Assembly (NCBI GenBank): GCA_022414725.1
Contig: JAJSRW010001822.1
Location: 1 to 64,000 of the forward strand
Direction of reading: 5' to 3'
DNA: 64,000 nt
From: Microglena sp. YARC
Lineage: Eukaryota; Chlorophyta; Chlorophyceae; Chlamydomonadales; Chlamydomonadaceae
The position numbers were made by a program, and so were the translations under genes. This document shows positions 26,633 through 41,600 of this stretch, piece after piece. The notes under the pieces are model-generated. The model had not been told where the DNA came from, did no database searches, and worked only from the letters and a program-made list of their open reading frames with translations. The first letter of the stretch is position 1; the number at the start of each line of letters is the position of its first letter.

Positions 26633-29600
26633 AGGTTAATGTGGGTTTAACTGGTTGACAGCCGTTTCATTTAAGTATAATTGGTTACAGCCAGGTTAAT
26701 GTGGGTTTAACTGGTTGACAGCCGTTTCATTTAAGTATAATTGGTTACAGCCAGGTTAATGTGGGTTTAACTGGTTGACAGCCGTTTCATTTAAGTATAA
26801 TTGGTTACAGCCAGGTTAATGTGGGTTTAACTGGTTGACAGCCGTTTCATTTAAGTATAATTGGTTACAGCCAGGTTAATGTGGGTTTAACTGGTTGACA
26901 GCCGTTTCATTTAAGTATAATTGGTTACAGCCAGGTTAATGTGGGTTTAACTGGTTGACAGCCGTTTCATTTAAGTATAATTGGTTACAGCCAGGTTAAT
27001 GTGGGTTTAACTGGTTGACAGCCGTTTCATTTAAGTATAATTGGTTACAGCCAGGTTAATGTGGGTTTAACTGGTTGACAGCCGTTTCATTTAAGTATAA
27101 TTGGTTACAGCCAGGTTAATGTGGGTTTAACTGGTTGACAGCCGTTTCATTTAAGTATAATTGGTTACAGCCAGGTTAATGTGGGTTTAACTGGTTGACA
27201 GCCGTTTCATTTAAGTATAATTGGTTACAGCCAGGTTAATGTGGGTTTAACTGGTTGACAGCCGTTTCATTTAAGTATAATTGGTTACAGCCAGGTTAAT
27301 GTGGGTTTAACTGGTTGACAGCCGTTTCATTTAAGTATAATTGGTTACAGCCAGGTTAATGTGGGTTTAACTGGTTGACAGCCGTTTCATTTAAGTATAA
27401 TTGGTTACAGCCAGGTTAATGTGGGTTTAACTGGTTGACAGCCGTTTCATTTAAGTATAATTGGTTACAGCCAGGTTAATGTGGGTTTAACTGGTTGACA
27501 GCCGTTTCATTTAAGTATAATTGGTTACAGCCAGGTTAATGTGGGTTTAACTGGTTGACAGCCGTTTCATTTAAGTATAATTGGTTACAGCCAGGTTAAT
27601 GTGGGTTTAACTGGTTGACAGCCGTTTCATTTAAGTATAATTGGTTACAGCCAGGTTAATGTGGGTTTAACTGGTTGACAGCCGTTTCATTTAAGTATAA
27701 TTGGTTACAGCCAGGTTAATGTGGGTTTAACTGGTTGACAGCCGTTTCATTTAAGTATAATTGGTTACAGCCAGGTTAATGTGGGTTTAACTGGTTGACA
27801 GCCGTTTCATTTAAGTATAATTGGTTACAGCCAGGTTAATGTGGGTTTAACTGGTTGACAGCCGTTTCATTTAAGTATAATTGGTTACAGCCAGGTTAAT
27901 GTGGGTTTAACTGGTTGACAGCCGTTTCATTTAAGTATAATTGGTTACAGCCAGGTTAATGTGGGTTTAACTGGTTGACAGCCGTTTCATTTAAGTATAA
28001 TTGGTTACAGCCAGGTTAATGTGGGTTTAACTGGTTGACAGCCGTTTCATTTAAGTATAATTGGTTACAGCCAGGTTAATGTGGGTTTAACTGGTTGACA
28101 GCCGTTTCATTTAAGTATAATTGGTTACAGCCAGGTTAATGTGGGTTTAACTGGTTGACAGCCGTTTCATTTAAGTATAATTGGTTACAGCCAGGTTAAT
28201 GTGGGTTTAACTGGTTGACAGCCGTTTCATTTAAGTATAATTGGTTACAGCCAGGTTAATGTGGGTTTAACTGGTTGACAGCCGTTTCATTTAAGTATAA
28301 TTGGTTACAGCCAGGTTAATGTGGGTTTAACTGGTTGACAGCCGTTTCATTTAAGTATAATTGGTTACAGCCAGGTTAATGTGGGTTTAACTGGTTGACA
28401 GCCGTTTCATTTAAGTATAATTGGTTACAGCCAGGTTAATGTGGGTTTAACTGGTTGACAGCCGTTTCATTTAAGTATAATTGGTTACAGCCAGGTTAAT
28501 GTGGGTTTAACTGGTTGACAGCCGTTTCATTTAAGTATAATTGGTTACAGCCAGGTTAATGTGGGTTTAACTGGTTGACAGCCGTTTCATTTAAGTATAA
28601 TTGGTTACAGCCAGGTTAATGTGGGTTTAACTGGTTGACAGCCGTTTCATTTAAGTATAATTGGTTACAGCCAGGTTAATGTGGGTTTAACTGGTTGACA
28701 GCCGTTTCATTTAAGTATAATTGGTTACAGCCAGGTTAATGTGGGTTTAACTGGTTGACAGCCGTTTCATTTAAGTATAATTGGTTACAGCCAGGTTAAT
28801 GTGGGTTTAACTGGTTGACAGCCGTTTCATTTAAGTATAATTGGTTACAGCCAGGTTAATGTGGGTTTAACTGGTTGACAGCCGTTTCATTTAAGTATAA
28901 TTGGTTACAGCCAGGTTAATGTGGGTTTAACTGGTTGACAGCCGTTTCATTTAAGTATAATTGGTTACAGCCAGGTTAATGTGGGTTTAACTGGTTGACA
29001 GCCGTTTCATTTAAGTATAATTGGTTACAGCCAGGTTAATGTGGGTTTAACTGGTTGACAGCCGTTTCATTTAAGTATAATTGGTTACAGCCAGGTTAAT
29101 GTGGGTTTAACTGGTTGACAGCCGTTTCATTTAAGTATAATTGGTTACAGCCAGGTTAATGTGGGTTTAACTGGTTGACAGCCGTTTCATTTAAGTATAA
29201 TTGGTTACAGCCAGGTTAATGTGGGTTTAACTGGTTGACAGCCGTTTCATTTAAGTATAATTGGTTACAGCCAGGTTAATGTGGGTTTAACTGGTTGACA
29301 GCCGTTTCATTTAAGTATAATTGGTTACAGCCAGGTTAATGTGGGTTTAACTGGTTGACAGCCGTTTCATTTAAGTATAATTGGTTACAGCCAGGTTAAT
29401 GTGGGTTTAACTGGTTGACAGCCGTTTCATTTAAGTATAATTGGTTACAGCCAGGTTAATGTGGGTTTAACTGGTTGACAGCCGTTTCATTTAAGTATAA
29501 TTGGTTACAGCCAGGTTAATGTGGGTTTAACTGGTTGACAGCCGTTTCATTTAAGTATAATTGGTTACAGCCAGGTTAATGTGGGTTTAACTGGTTGACA

Positions 29601-32600
29601 GCCGTTTCATTTAAGTATAATTGGTTACAGCCAGGTTAATGTGGGTTTAACTGGTTGACAGCCGTTTCATTTAAGTATAATTGGTTACAGCCAGGTTAAT
29701 GTGGGTTTAACTGGTTGACAGCCGTTTCATTTAAGTATAATTGGTTACAGCCAGGTTAATGTGGGTTTAACTGGTTGACAGCCGTTTCATTTAAGTATAA
29801 TTGGTTACAGCCAGGTTAATGTGGGTTTAACTGGTTGACAGCCGTTTCATTTAAGTATAATTGGTTACAGCCAGGTTAATGTGGGTTTAACTGGTTGACA
29901 GCCGTTTCATTTAAGTATAATTGGTTACAGCCAGGTTAATGTGGGTTTAACTGGTTGACAGCCGTTTCATTTAAGTATAATTGGTTACAGCCAGGTTAAT
30001 GTGGGTTTAACTGGTTGACAGCCGTTTCATTTAAGTATAATTGGTTACAGCCAGGTTAATGTGGGTTTAACTGGTTGACAGCCGTTTCATTTAAGTATAA
30101 TTGGTTACAGCCAGGTTAATGTGGGTTTAACTGGTTGACAGCCGTTTCATTTAAGTATAATTGGTTACAGCCAGGTTAATGTGGGTTTAACTGGTTGACA
30201 GCCGTTTCATTTAAGTATAATTGGTTACAGCCAGGTTAATGTGGGTTTAACTGGTTGACAGCCGTTTCATTTAAGTATAATTGGTTACAGCCAGGTTAAT
30301 GTGGGTTTAACTGGTTGACAGCCGTTTCATTTAAGTATAATTGGTTACAGCCAGGTTAATGTGGGTTTAACTGGTTGACAGCCGTTTCATTTAAGTATAA
30401 TTGGTTACAGCCAGGTTAATGTGGGTTTAACTGGTTGACAGCCGTTTCATTTAAGTATAATTGGTTACAGCCAGGTTAATGTGGGTTTAACTGGTTGACA
30501 GCCGTTTCATTTAAGTATAATTGGTTACAGCCAGGTTAATGTGGGTTTAACTGGTTGACAGCCGTTTCATTTAAGTATAATTGGTTACAGCCAGGTTAAT
30601 GTGGGTTTAACTGGTTGACAGCCGTTTCATTTAAGTATAATTGGTTACAGCCAGGTTAATGTGGGTTTAACTGGTTGACAGCCGTTTCATTTAAGTATAA
30701 TTGGTTACAGCCAGGTTAATGTGGGTTTAACTGGTTGACAGCCGTTTCATTTAAGTATAATTGGTTACAGCCAGGTTAATGTGGGTTTAACTGGTTGACA
30801 GCCGTTTCATTTAAGTATAATTGGTTACAGCCAGGTTAATGTGGGTTTAACTGGTTGACAGCCGTTTCATTTAAGTATAATTGGTTACAGCCAGGTTAAT
30901 GTGGGTTTAACTGGTTGACAGCCGTTTCATTTAAGTATAATTGGTTACAGCCAGGTTAATGTGGGTTTAACTGGTTGACAGCCGTTTCATTTAAGTATAA
31001 TTGGTTACAGCCAGGTTAATGTGGGTTTAACTGGTTGACAGCCGTTTCATTTAAGTATAATTGGTTACAGCCAGGTTAATGTGGGTTTAACTGGTTGACA
31101 GCCGTTTCATTTAAGTATAATTGGTTACAGCCAGGTTAATGTGGGTTTAACTGGTTGACAGCCGTTTCATTTAAGTATAATTGGTTACAGCCAGGTTAAT
31201 GTGGGTTTAACTGGTTGACAGCCGTTTCATTTAAGTATAATTGGTTACAGCCAGGTTAATGTGGGTTTAACTGGTTGACAGCCGTTTCATTTAAGTATAA
31301 TTGGTTACAGCCAGGTTAATGTGGGTTTAACTGGTTGACAGCCGTTTCATTTAAGTATAATTGGTTACAGCCAGGTTAATGTGGGTTTAACTGGTTGACA
31401 GCCGTTTCATTTAAGTATAATTGGTTACAGCCAGGTTAATGTGGGTTTAACTGGTTGACAGCCGTTTCATTTAAGTATAATTGGTTACAGCCAGGTTAAT
31501 GTGGGTTTAACTGGTTGACAGCCGTTTCATTTAAGTATAATTGGTTACAGCCAGGTTAATGTGGGTTTAACTGGTTGACAGCCGTTTCATTTAAGTATAA
31601 TTGGTTACAGCCAGGTTAATGTGGGTTTAACTGGTTGACAGCCGTTTCATTTAAGTATAATTGGTTACAGCCAGGTTAATGTGGGTTTAACTGGTTGACA
31701 GCCGTTTCATTTAAGTATAATTGGTTACAGCCAGGTTAATGTGGGTTTAACTGGTTGACAGCCGTTTCATTTAAGTATAATTGGTTACAGCCAGGTTAAT
31801 GTGGGTTTAACTGGTTGACAGCCGTTTCATTTAAGTATAATTGGTTACAGCCAGGTTAATGTGGGTTTAACTGGTTGACAGCCGTTTCATTTAAGTATAA
31901 TTGGTTACAGCCAGGTTAATGTGGGTTTAACTGGTTGACAGCCGTTTCATTTAAGTATAATTGGTTACAGCCAGGTTAATGTGGGTTTAACTGGTTGACA
32001 GCCGTTTCATTTAAGTATAATTGGTTACAGCCAGGTTAATGTGGGTTTAACTGGTTGACAGCCGTTTCATTTAAGTATAATTGGTTACAGCCAGGTTAAT
32101 GTGGGTTTAACTGGTTGACAGCCGTTTCATTTAAGTATAATTGGTTACAGCCAGGTTAATGTGGGTTTAACTGGTTGACAGCCGTTTCATTTAAGTATAA
32201 TTGGTTACAGCCAGGTTAATGTGGGTTTAACTGGTTGACAGCCGTTTCATTTAAGTATAATTGGTTACAGCCAGGTTAATGTGGGTTTAACTGGTTGACA
32301 GCCGTTTCATTTAAGTATAATTGGTTACAGCCAGGTTAATGTGGGTTTAACTGGTTGACAGCCGTTTCATTTAAGTATAATTGGTTACAGCCAGGTTAAT
32401 GTGGGTTTAACTGGTTGACAGCCGTTTCATTTAAGTATAATTGGTTACAGCCAGGTTAATGTGGGTTTAACTGGTTGACAGCCGTTTCATTTAAGTATAA
32501 TTGGTTACAGCCAGGTTAATGTGGGTTTAACTGGTTGACAGCCGTTTCATTTAAGTATAATTGGTTACAGCCAGGTTAATGTGGGTTTAACTGGTTGACA

Positions 32601-35600
32601 GCCGTTTCATTTAAGTATAATTGGTTACAGCCAGGTTAATGTGGGTTTAACTGGTTGACAGCCGTTTCATTTAAGTATAATTGGTTACAGCCAGGTTAAT
32701 GTGGGTTTAACTGGTTGACAGCCGTTTCATTTAAGTATAATTGGTTACAGCCAGGTTAATGTGGGTTTAACTGGTTGACAGCCGTTTCATTTAAGTATAA
32801 TTGGTTACAGCCAGGTTAATGTGGGTTTAACTGGTTGACAGCCGTTTCATTTAAGTATAATTGGTTACAGCCAGGTTAATGTGGGTTTAACTGGTTGACA
32901 GCCGTTTCATTTAAGTATAATTGGTTACAGCCAGGTTAATGTGGGTTTAACTGGTTGACAGCCGTTTCATTTAAGTATAATTGGTTACAGCCAGGTTAAT
33001 GTGGGTTTAACTGGTTGACAGCCGTTTCATTTAAGTATAATTGGTTACAGCCAGGTTAATGTGGGTTTAACTGGTTGACAGCCGTTTCATTTAAGTATAA
33101 TTGGTTACAGCCAGGTTAATGTGGGTTTAACTGGTTGACAGCCGTTTCATTTAAGTATAATTGGTTACAGCCAGGTTAATGTGGGTTTAACTGGTTGACA
33201 GCCGTTTCATTTAAGTATAATTGGTTACAGCCAGGTTAATGTGGGTTTAACTGGTTGACAGCCGTTTCATTTAAGTATAATTGGTTACAGCCAGGTTAAT
33301 GTGGGTTTAACTGGTTGACAGCCGTTTCATTTAAGTATAATTGGTTACAGCCAGGTTAATGTGGGTTTAACTGGTTGACAGCCGTTTCATTTAAGTATAA
33401 TTGGTTACAGCCAGGTTAATGTGGGTTTAACTGGTTGACAGCCGTTTCATTTAAGTATAATTGGTTACAGCCAGGTTAATGTGGGTTTAACTGGTTGACA
33501 GCCGTTTCATTTAAGTATAATTGGTTACAGCCAGGTTAATGTGGGTTTAACTGGTTGACAGCCGTTTCATTTAAGTATAATTGGTTACAGCCAGGTTAAT
33601 GTGGGTTTAACTGGTTGACAGCCGTTTCATTTAAGTATAATTGGTTACAGCCAGGTTAATGTGGGTTTAACTGGTTGACAGCCGTTTCATTTAAGTATAA
33701 TTGGTTACAGCCAGGTTAATGTGGGTTTAACTGGTTGACAGCCGTTTCATTTAAGTATAATTGGTTACAGCCAGGTTAATGTGGGTTTAACTGGTTGACA
33801 GCCGTTTCATTTAAGTATAATTGGTTACAGCCAGGTTAATGTGGGTTTAACTGGTTGACAGCCGTTTCATTTAAGTATAATTGGTTACAGCCAGGTTAAT
33901 GTGGGTTTAACTGGTTGACAGCCGTTTCATTTAAGTATAATTGGTTACAGCCAGGTTAATGTGGGTTTAACTGGTTGACAGCCGTTTCATTTAAGTATAA
34001 TTGGTTACAGCCAGGTTAATGTGGGTTTAACTGGTTGACAGCCGTTTCATTTAAGTATAATTGGTTACAGCCAGGTTAATGTGGGTTTAACTGGTTGACA
34101 GCCGTTTCATTTAAGTATAATTGGTTACAGCCAGGTTAATGTGGGTTTAACTGGTTGACAGCCGTTTCATTTAAGTATAATTGGTTACAGCCAGGTTAAT
34201 GTGGGTTTAACTGGTTGACAGCCGTTTCATTTAAGTATAATTGGTTACAGCCAGGTTAATGTGGGTTTAACTGGTTGACAGCCGTTTCATTTAAGTATAA
34301 TTGGTTACAGCCAGGTTAATGTGGGTTTAACTGGTTGACAGCCGTTTCATTTAAGTATAATTGGTTACAGCCAGGTTAATGTGGGTTTAACTGGTTGACA
34401 GCCGTTTCATTTAAGTATAATTGGTTACAGCCAGGTTAATGTGGGTTTAACTGGTTGACAGCCGTTTCATTTAAGTATAATTGGTTACAGCCAGGTTAAT
34501 GTGGGTTTAACTGGTTGACAGCCGTTTCATTTAAGTATAATTGGTTACAGCCAGGTTAATGTGGGTTTAACTGGTTGACAGCCGTTTCATTTAAGTATAA
34601 TTGGTTACAGCCAGGTTAATGTGGGTTTAACTGGTTGACAGCCGTTTCATTTAAGTATAATTGGTTACAGCCAGGTTAATGTGGGTTTAACTGGTTGACA
34701 GCCGTTTCATTTAAGTATAATTGGTTACAGCCAGGTTAATGTGGGTTTAACTGGTTGACAGCCGTTTCATTTAAGTATAATTGGTTACAGCCAGGTTAAT
34801 GTGGGTTTAACTGGTTGACAGCCGTTTCATTTAAGTATAATTGGTTACAGCCAGGTTAATGTGGGTTTAACTGGTTGACAGCCGTTTCATTTAAGTATAA
34901 TTGGTTACAGCCAGGTTAATGTGGGTTTAACTGGTTGACAGCCGTTTCATTTAAGTATAATTGGTTACAGCCAGGTTAATGTGGGTTTAACTGGTTGACA
35001 GCCGTTTCATTTAAGTATAATTGGTTACAGCCAGGTTAATGTGGGTTTAACTGGTTGACAGCCGTTTCATTTAAGTATAATTGGTTACAGCCAGGTTAAT
35101 GTGGGTTTAACTGGTTGACAGCCGTTTCATTTAAGTATAATTGGTTACAGCCAGGTTAATGTGGGTTTAACTGGTTGACAGCCGTTTCATTTAAGTATAA
35201 TTGGTTACAGCCAGGTTAATGTGGGTTTAACTGGTTGACAGCCGTTTCATTTAAGTATAATTGGTTACAGCCAGGTTAATGTGGGTTTAACTGGTTGACA
35301 GCCGTTTCATTTAAGTATAATTGGTTACAGCCAGGTTAATGTGGGTTTAACTGGTTGACAGCCGTTTCATTTAAGTATAATTGGTTACAGCCAGGTTAAT
35401 GTGGGTTTAACTGGTTGACAGCCGTTTCATTTAAGTATAATTGGTTACAGCCAGGTTAATGTGGGTTTAACTGGTTGACAGCCGTTTCATTTAAGTATAA
35501 TTGGTTACAGCCAGGTTAATGTGGGTTTAACTGGTTGACAGCCGTTTCATTTAAGTATAATTGGTTACAGCCAGGTTAATGTGGGTTTAACTGGTTGACA

Positions 35601-38600
35601 GCCGTTTCATTTAAGTATAATTGGTTACAGCCAGGTTAATGTGGGTTTAACTGGTTGACAGCCGTTTCATTTAAGTATAATTGGTTACAGCCAGGTTAAT
35701 GTGGGTTTAACTGGTTGACAGCCGTTTCATTTAAGTATAATTGGTTACAGCCAGGTTAATGTGGGTTTAACTGGTTGACAGCCGTTTCATTTAAGTATAA
35801 TTGGTTACAGCCAGGTTAATGTGGGTTTAACTGGTTGACAGCCGTTTCATTTAAGTATAATTGGTTACAGCCAGGTTAATGTGGGTTTAACTGGTTGACA
35901 GCCGTTTCATTTAAGTATAATTGGTTACAGCCAGGTTAATGTGGGTTTAACTGGTTGACAGCCGTTTCATTTAAGTATAATTGGTTACAGCCAGGTTAAT
36001 GTGGGTTTAACTGGTTGACAGCCGTTTCATTTAAGTATAATTGGTTACAGCCAGGTTAATGTGGGTTTAACTGGTTGACAGCCGTTTCATTTAAGTATAA
36101 TTGGTTACAGCCAGGTTAATGTGGGTTTAACTGGTTGACAGCCGTTTCATTTAAGTATAATTGGTTACAGCCAGGTTAATGTGGGTTTAACTGGTTGACA
36201 GCCGTTTCATTTAAGTATAATTGGTTACAGCCAGGTTAATGTGGGTTTAACTGGTTGACAGCCGTTTCATTTAAGTATAATTGGTTACAGCCAGGTTAAT
36301 GTGGGTTTAACTGGTTGACAGCCGTTTCATTTAAGTATAATTGGTTACAGCCAGGTTAATGTGGGTTTAACTGGTTGACAGCCGTTTCATTTAAGTATAA
36401 TTGGTTACAGCCAGGTTAATGTGGGTTTAACTGGTTGACAGCCGTTTCATTTAAGTATAATTGGTTACAGCCAGGTTAATGTGGGTTTAACTGGTTGACA
36501 GCCGTTTCATTTAAGTATAATTGGTTACAGCCAGGTTAATGTGGGTTTAACTGGTTGACAGCCGTTTCATTTAAGTATAATTGGTTACAGCCAGGTTAAT
36601 GTGGGTTTAACTGGTTGACAGCCGTTTCATTTAAGTATAATTGGTTACAGCCAGGTTAATGTGGGTTTAACTGGTTGACAGCCGTTTCATTTAAGTATAA
36701 TTGGTTACAGCCAGGTTAATGTGGGTTTAACTGGTTGACAGCCGTTTCATTTAAGTATAATTGGTTACAGCCAGGTTAATGTGGGTTTAACTGGTTGACA
36801 GCCGTTTCATTTAAGTATAATTGGTTACAGCCAGGTTAATGTGGGTTTAACTGGTTGACAGCCGTTTCATTTAAGTATAATTGGTTACAGCCAGGTTAAT
36901 GTGGGTTTAACTGGTTGACAGCCGTTTCATTTAAGTATAATTGGTTACAGCCAGGTTAATGTGGGTTTAACTGGTTGACAGCCGTTTCATTTAAGTATAA
37001 TTGGTTACAGCCAGGTTAATGTGGGTTTAACTGGTTGACAGCCGTTTCATTTAAGTATAATTGGTTACAGCCAGGTTAATGTGGGTTTAACTGGTTGACA
37101 GCCGTTTCATTTAAGTATAATTGGTTACAGCCAGGTTAATGTGGGTTTAACTGGTTGACAGCCGTTTCATTTAAGTATAATTGGTTACAGCCAGGTTAAT
37201 GTGGGTTTAACTGGTTGACAGCCGTTTCATTTAAGTATAATTGGTTACAGCCAGGTTAATGTGGGTTTAACTGGTTGACAGCCGTTTCATTTAAGTATAA
37301 TTGGTTACAGCCAGGTTAATGTGGGTTTAACTGGTTGACAGCCGTTTCATTTAAGTATAATTGGTTACAGCCAGGTTAATGTGGGTTTAACTGGTTGACA
37401 GCCGTTTCATTTAAGTATAATTGGTTACAGCCAGGTTAATGTGGGTTTAACTGGTTGACAGCCGTTTCATTTAAGTATAATTGGTTACAGCCAGGTTAAT
37501 GTGGGTTTAACTGGTTGACAGCCGTTTCATTTAAGTATAATTGGTTACAGCCAGGTTAATGTGGGTTTAACTGGTTGACAGCCGTTTCATTTAAGTATAA
37601 TTGGTTACAGCCAGGTTAATGTGGGTTTAACTGGTTGACAGCCGTTTCATTTAAGTATAATTGGTTACAGCCAGGTTAATGTGGGTTTAACTGGTTGACA
37701 GCCGTTTCATTTAAGTATAATTGGTTACAGCCAGGTTAATGTGGGTTTAACTGGTTGACAGCCGTTTCATTTAAGTATAATTGGTTACAGCCAGGTTAAT
37801 GTGGGTTTAACTGGTTGACAGCCGTTTCATTTAAGTATAATTGGTTACAGCCAGGTTAATGTGGGTTTAACTGGTTGACAGCCGTTTCATTTAAGTATAA
37901 TTGGTTACAGCCAGGTTAATGTGGGTTTAACTGGTTGACAGCCGTTTCATTTAAGTATAATTGGTTACAGCCAGGTTAATGTGGGTTTAACTGGTTGACA
38001 GCCGTTTCATTTAAGTATAATTGGTTACAGCCAGGTTAATGTGGGTTTAACTGGTTGACAGCCGTTTCATTTAAGTATAATTGGTTACAGCCAGGTTAAT
38101 GTGGGTTTAACTGGTTGACAGCCGTTTCATTTAAGTATAATTGGTTACAGCCAGGTTAATGTGGGTTTAACTGGTTGACAGCCGTTTCATTTAAGTATAA
38201 TTGGTTACAGCCAGGTTAATGTGGGTTTAACTGGTTGACAGCCGTTTCATTTAAGTATAATTGGTTACAGCCAGGTTAATGTGGGTTTAACTGGTTGACA
38301 GCCGTTTCATTTAAGTATAATTGGTTACAGCCAGGTTAATGTGGGTTTAACTGGTTGACAGCCGTTTCATTTAAGTATAATTGGTTACAGCCAGGTTAAT
38401 GTGGGTTTAACTGGTTGACAGCCGTTTCATTTAAGTATAATTGGTTACAGCCAGGTTAATGTGGGTTTAACTGGTTGACAGCCGTTTCATTTAAGTATAA
38501 TTGGTTACAGCCAGGTTAATGTGGGTTTAACTGGTTGACAGCCGTTTCATTTAAGTATAATTGGTTACAGCCAGGTTAATGTGGGTTTAACTGGTTGACA

Positions 38601-41600
38601 GCCGTTTCATTTAAGTATAATTGGTTACAGCCAGGTTAATGTGGGTTTAACTGGTTGACAGCCGTTTCATTTAAGTATAATTGGTTACAGCCAGGTTAAT
38701 GTGGGTTTAACTGGTTGACAGCCGTTTCATTTAAGTATAATTGGTTACAGCCAGGTTAATGTGGGTTTAACTGGTTGACAGCCGTTTCATTTAAGTATAA
38801 TTGGTTACAGCCAGGTTAATGTGGGTTTAACTGGTTGACAGCCGTTTCATTTAAGTATAATTGGTTACAGCCAGGTTAATGTGGGTTTAACTGGTTGACA
38901 GCCGTTTCATTTAAGTATAATTGGTTACAGCCAGGTTAATGTGGGTTTAACTGGTTGACAGCCGTTTCATTTAAGTATAATTGGTTACAGCCAGGTTAAT
39001 GTGGGTTTAACTGGTTGACAGCCGTTTCATTTAAGTATAATTGGTTACAGCCAGGTTAATGTGGGTTTAACTGGTTGACAGCCGTTTCATTTAAGTATAA
39101 TTGGTTACAGCCAGGTTAATGTGGGTTTAACTGGTTGACAGCCGTTTCATTTAAGTATAATTGGTTACAGCCAGGTTAATGTGGGTTTAACTGGTTGACA
39201 GCCGTTTCATTTAAGTATAATTGGTTACAGCCAGGTTAATGTGGGTTTAACTGGTTGACAGCCGTTTCATTTAAGTATAATTGGTTACAGCCAGGTTAAT
39301 GTGGGTTTAACTGGTTGACAGCCGTTTCATTTAAGTATAATTGGTTACAGCCAGGTTAATGTGGGTTTAACTGGTTGACAGCCGTTTCATTTAAGTATAA
39401 TTGGTTACAGCCAGGTTAATGTGGGTTTAACTGGTTGACAGCCGTTTCATTTAAGTATAATTGGTTACAGCCAGGTTAATGTGGGTTTAACTGGTTGACA
39501 GCCGTTTCATTTAAGTATAATTGGTTACAGCCAGGTTAATGTGGGTTTAACTGGTTGACAGCCGTTTCATTTAAGTATAATTGGTTACAGCCAGGTTAAT
39601 GTGGGTTTAACTGGTTGACAGCCGTTTCATTTAAGTATAATTGGTTACAGCCAGGTTAATGTGGGTTTAACTGGTTGACAGCCGTTTCATTTAAGTATAA
39701 TTGGTTACAGCCAGGTTAATGTGGGTTTAACTGGTTGACAGCCGTTTCATTTAAGTATAATTGGTTACAGCCAGGTTAATGTGGGTTTAACTGGTTGACA
39801 GCCGTTTCATTTAAGTATAATTGGTTACAGCCAGGTTAATGTGGGTTTAACTGGTTGACAGCCGTTTCATTTAAGTATAATTGGTTACAGCCAGGTTAAT
39901 GTGGGTTTAACTGGTTGACAGCCGTTTCATTTAAGTATAATTGGTTACAGCCAGGTTAATGTGGGTTTAACTGGTTGACAGCCGTTTCATTTAAGTATAA
40001 TTGGTTACAGCCAGGTTAATGTGGGTTTAACTGGTTGACAGCCGTTTCATTTAAGTATAATTGGTTACAGCCAGGTTAATGTGGGTTTAACTGGTTGACA
40101 GCCGTTTCATTTAAGTATAATTGGTTACAGCCAGGTTAATGTGGGTTTAACTGGTTGACAGCCGTTTCATTTAAGTATAATTGGTTACAGCCAGGTTAAT
40201 GTGGGTTTAACTGGTTGACAGCCGTTTCATTTAAGTATAATTGGTTACAGCCAGGTTAATGTGGGTTTAACTGGTTGACAGCCGTTTCATTTAAGTATAA
40301 TTGGTTACAGCCAGGTTAATGTGGGTTTAACTGGTTGACAGCCGTTTCATTTAAGTATAATTGGTTACAGCCAGGTTAATGTGGGTTTAACTGGTTGACA
40401 GCCGTTTCATTTAAGTATAATTGGTTACAGCCAGGTTAATGTGGGTTTAACTGGTTGACAGCCGTTTCATTTAAGTATAATTGGTTACAGCCAGGTTAAT
40501 GTGGGTTTAACTGGTTGACAGCCGTTTCATTTAAGTATAATTGGTTACAGCCAGGTTAATGTGGGTTTAACTGGTTGACAGCCGTTTCATTTAAGTATAA
40601 TTGGTTACAGCCAGGTTAATGTGGGTTTAACTGGTTGACAGCCGTTTCATTTAAGTATAATTGGTTACAGCCAGGTTAATGTGGGTTTAACTGGTTGACA
40701 GCCGTTTCATTTAAGTATAATTGGTTACAGCCAGGTTAATGTGGGTTTAACTGGTTGACAGCCGTTTCATTTAAGTATAATTGGTTACAGCCAGGTTAAT
40801 GTGGGTTTAACTGGTTGACAGCCGTTTCATTTAAGTATAATTGGTTACAGCCAGGTTAATGTGGGTTTAACTGGTTGACAGCCGTTTCATTTAAGTATAA
40901 TTGGTTACAGCCAGGTTAATGTGGGTTTAACTGGTTGACAGCCGTTTCATTTAAGTATAATTGGTTACAGCCAGGTTAATGTGGGTTTAACTGGTTGACA
41001 GCCGTTTCATTTAAGTATAATTGGTTACAGCCAGGTTAATGTGGGTTTAACTGGTTGACAGCCGTTTCATTTAAGTATAATTGGTTACAGCCAGGTTAAT
41101 GTGGGTTTAACTGGTTGACAGCCGTTTCATTTAAGTATAATTGGTTACAGCCAGGTTAATGTGGGTTTAACTGGTTGACAGCCGTTTCATTTAAGTATAA
41201 TTGGTTACAGCCAGGTTAATGTGGGTTTAACTGGTTGACAGCCGTTTCATTTAAGTATAATTGGTTACAGCCAGGTTAATGTGGGTTTAACTGGTTGACA
41301 GCCGTTTCATTTAAGTATAATTGGTTACAGCCAGGTTAATGTGGGTTTAACTGGTTGACAGCCGTTTCATTTAAGTATAATTGGTTACAGCCAGGTTAAT
41401 GTGGGTTTAACTGGTTGACAGCCGTTTCATTTAAGTATAATTGGTTACAGCCAGGTTAATGTGGGTTTAACTGGTTGACAGCCGTTTCATTTAAGTATAA
41501 TTGGTTACAGCCAGGTTAATGTGGGTTTAACTGGTTGACAGCCGTTTCATTTAAGTATAATTGGTTACAGCCAGGTTAATGTGGGTTTAACTGGTTGACA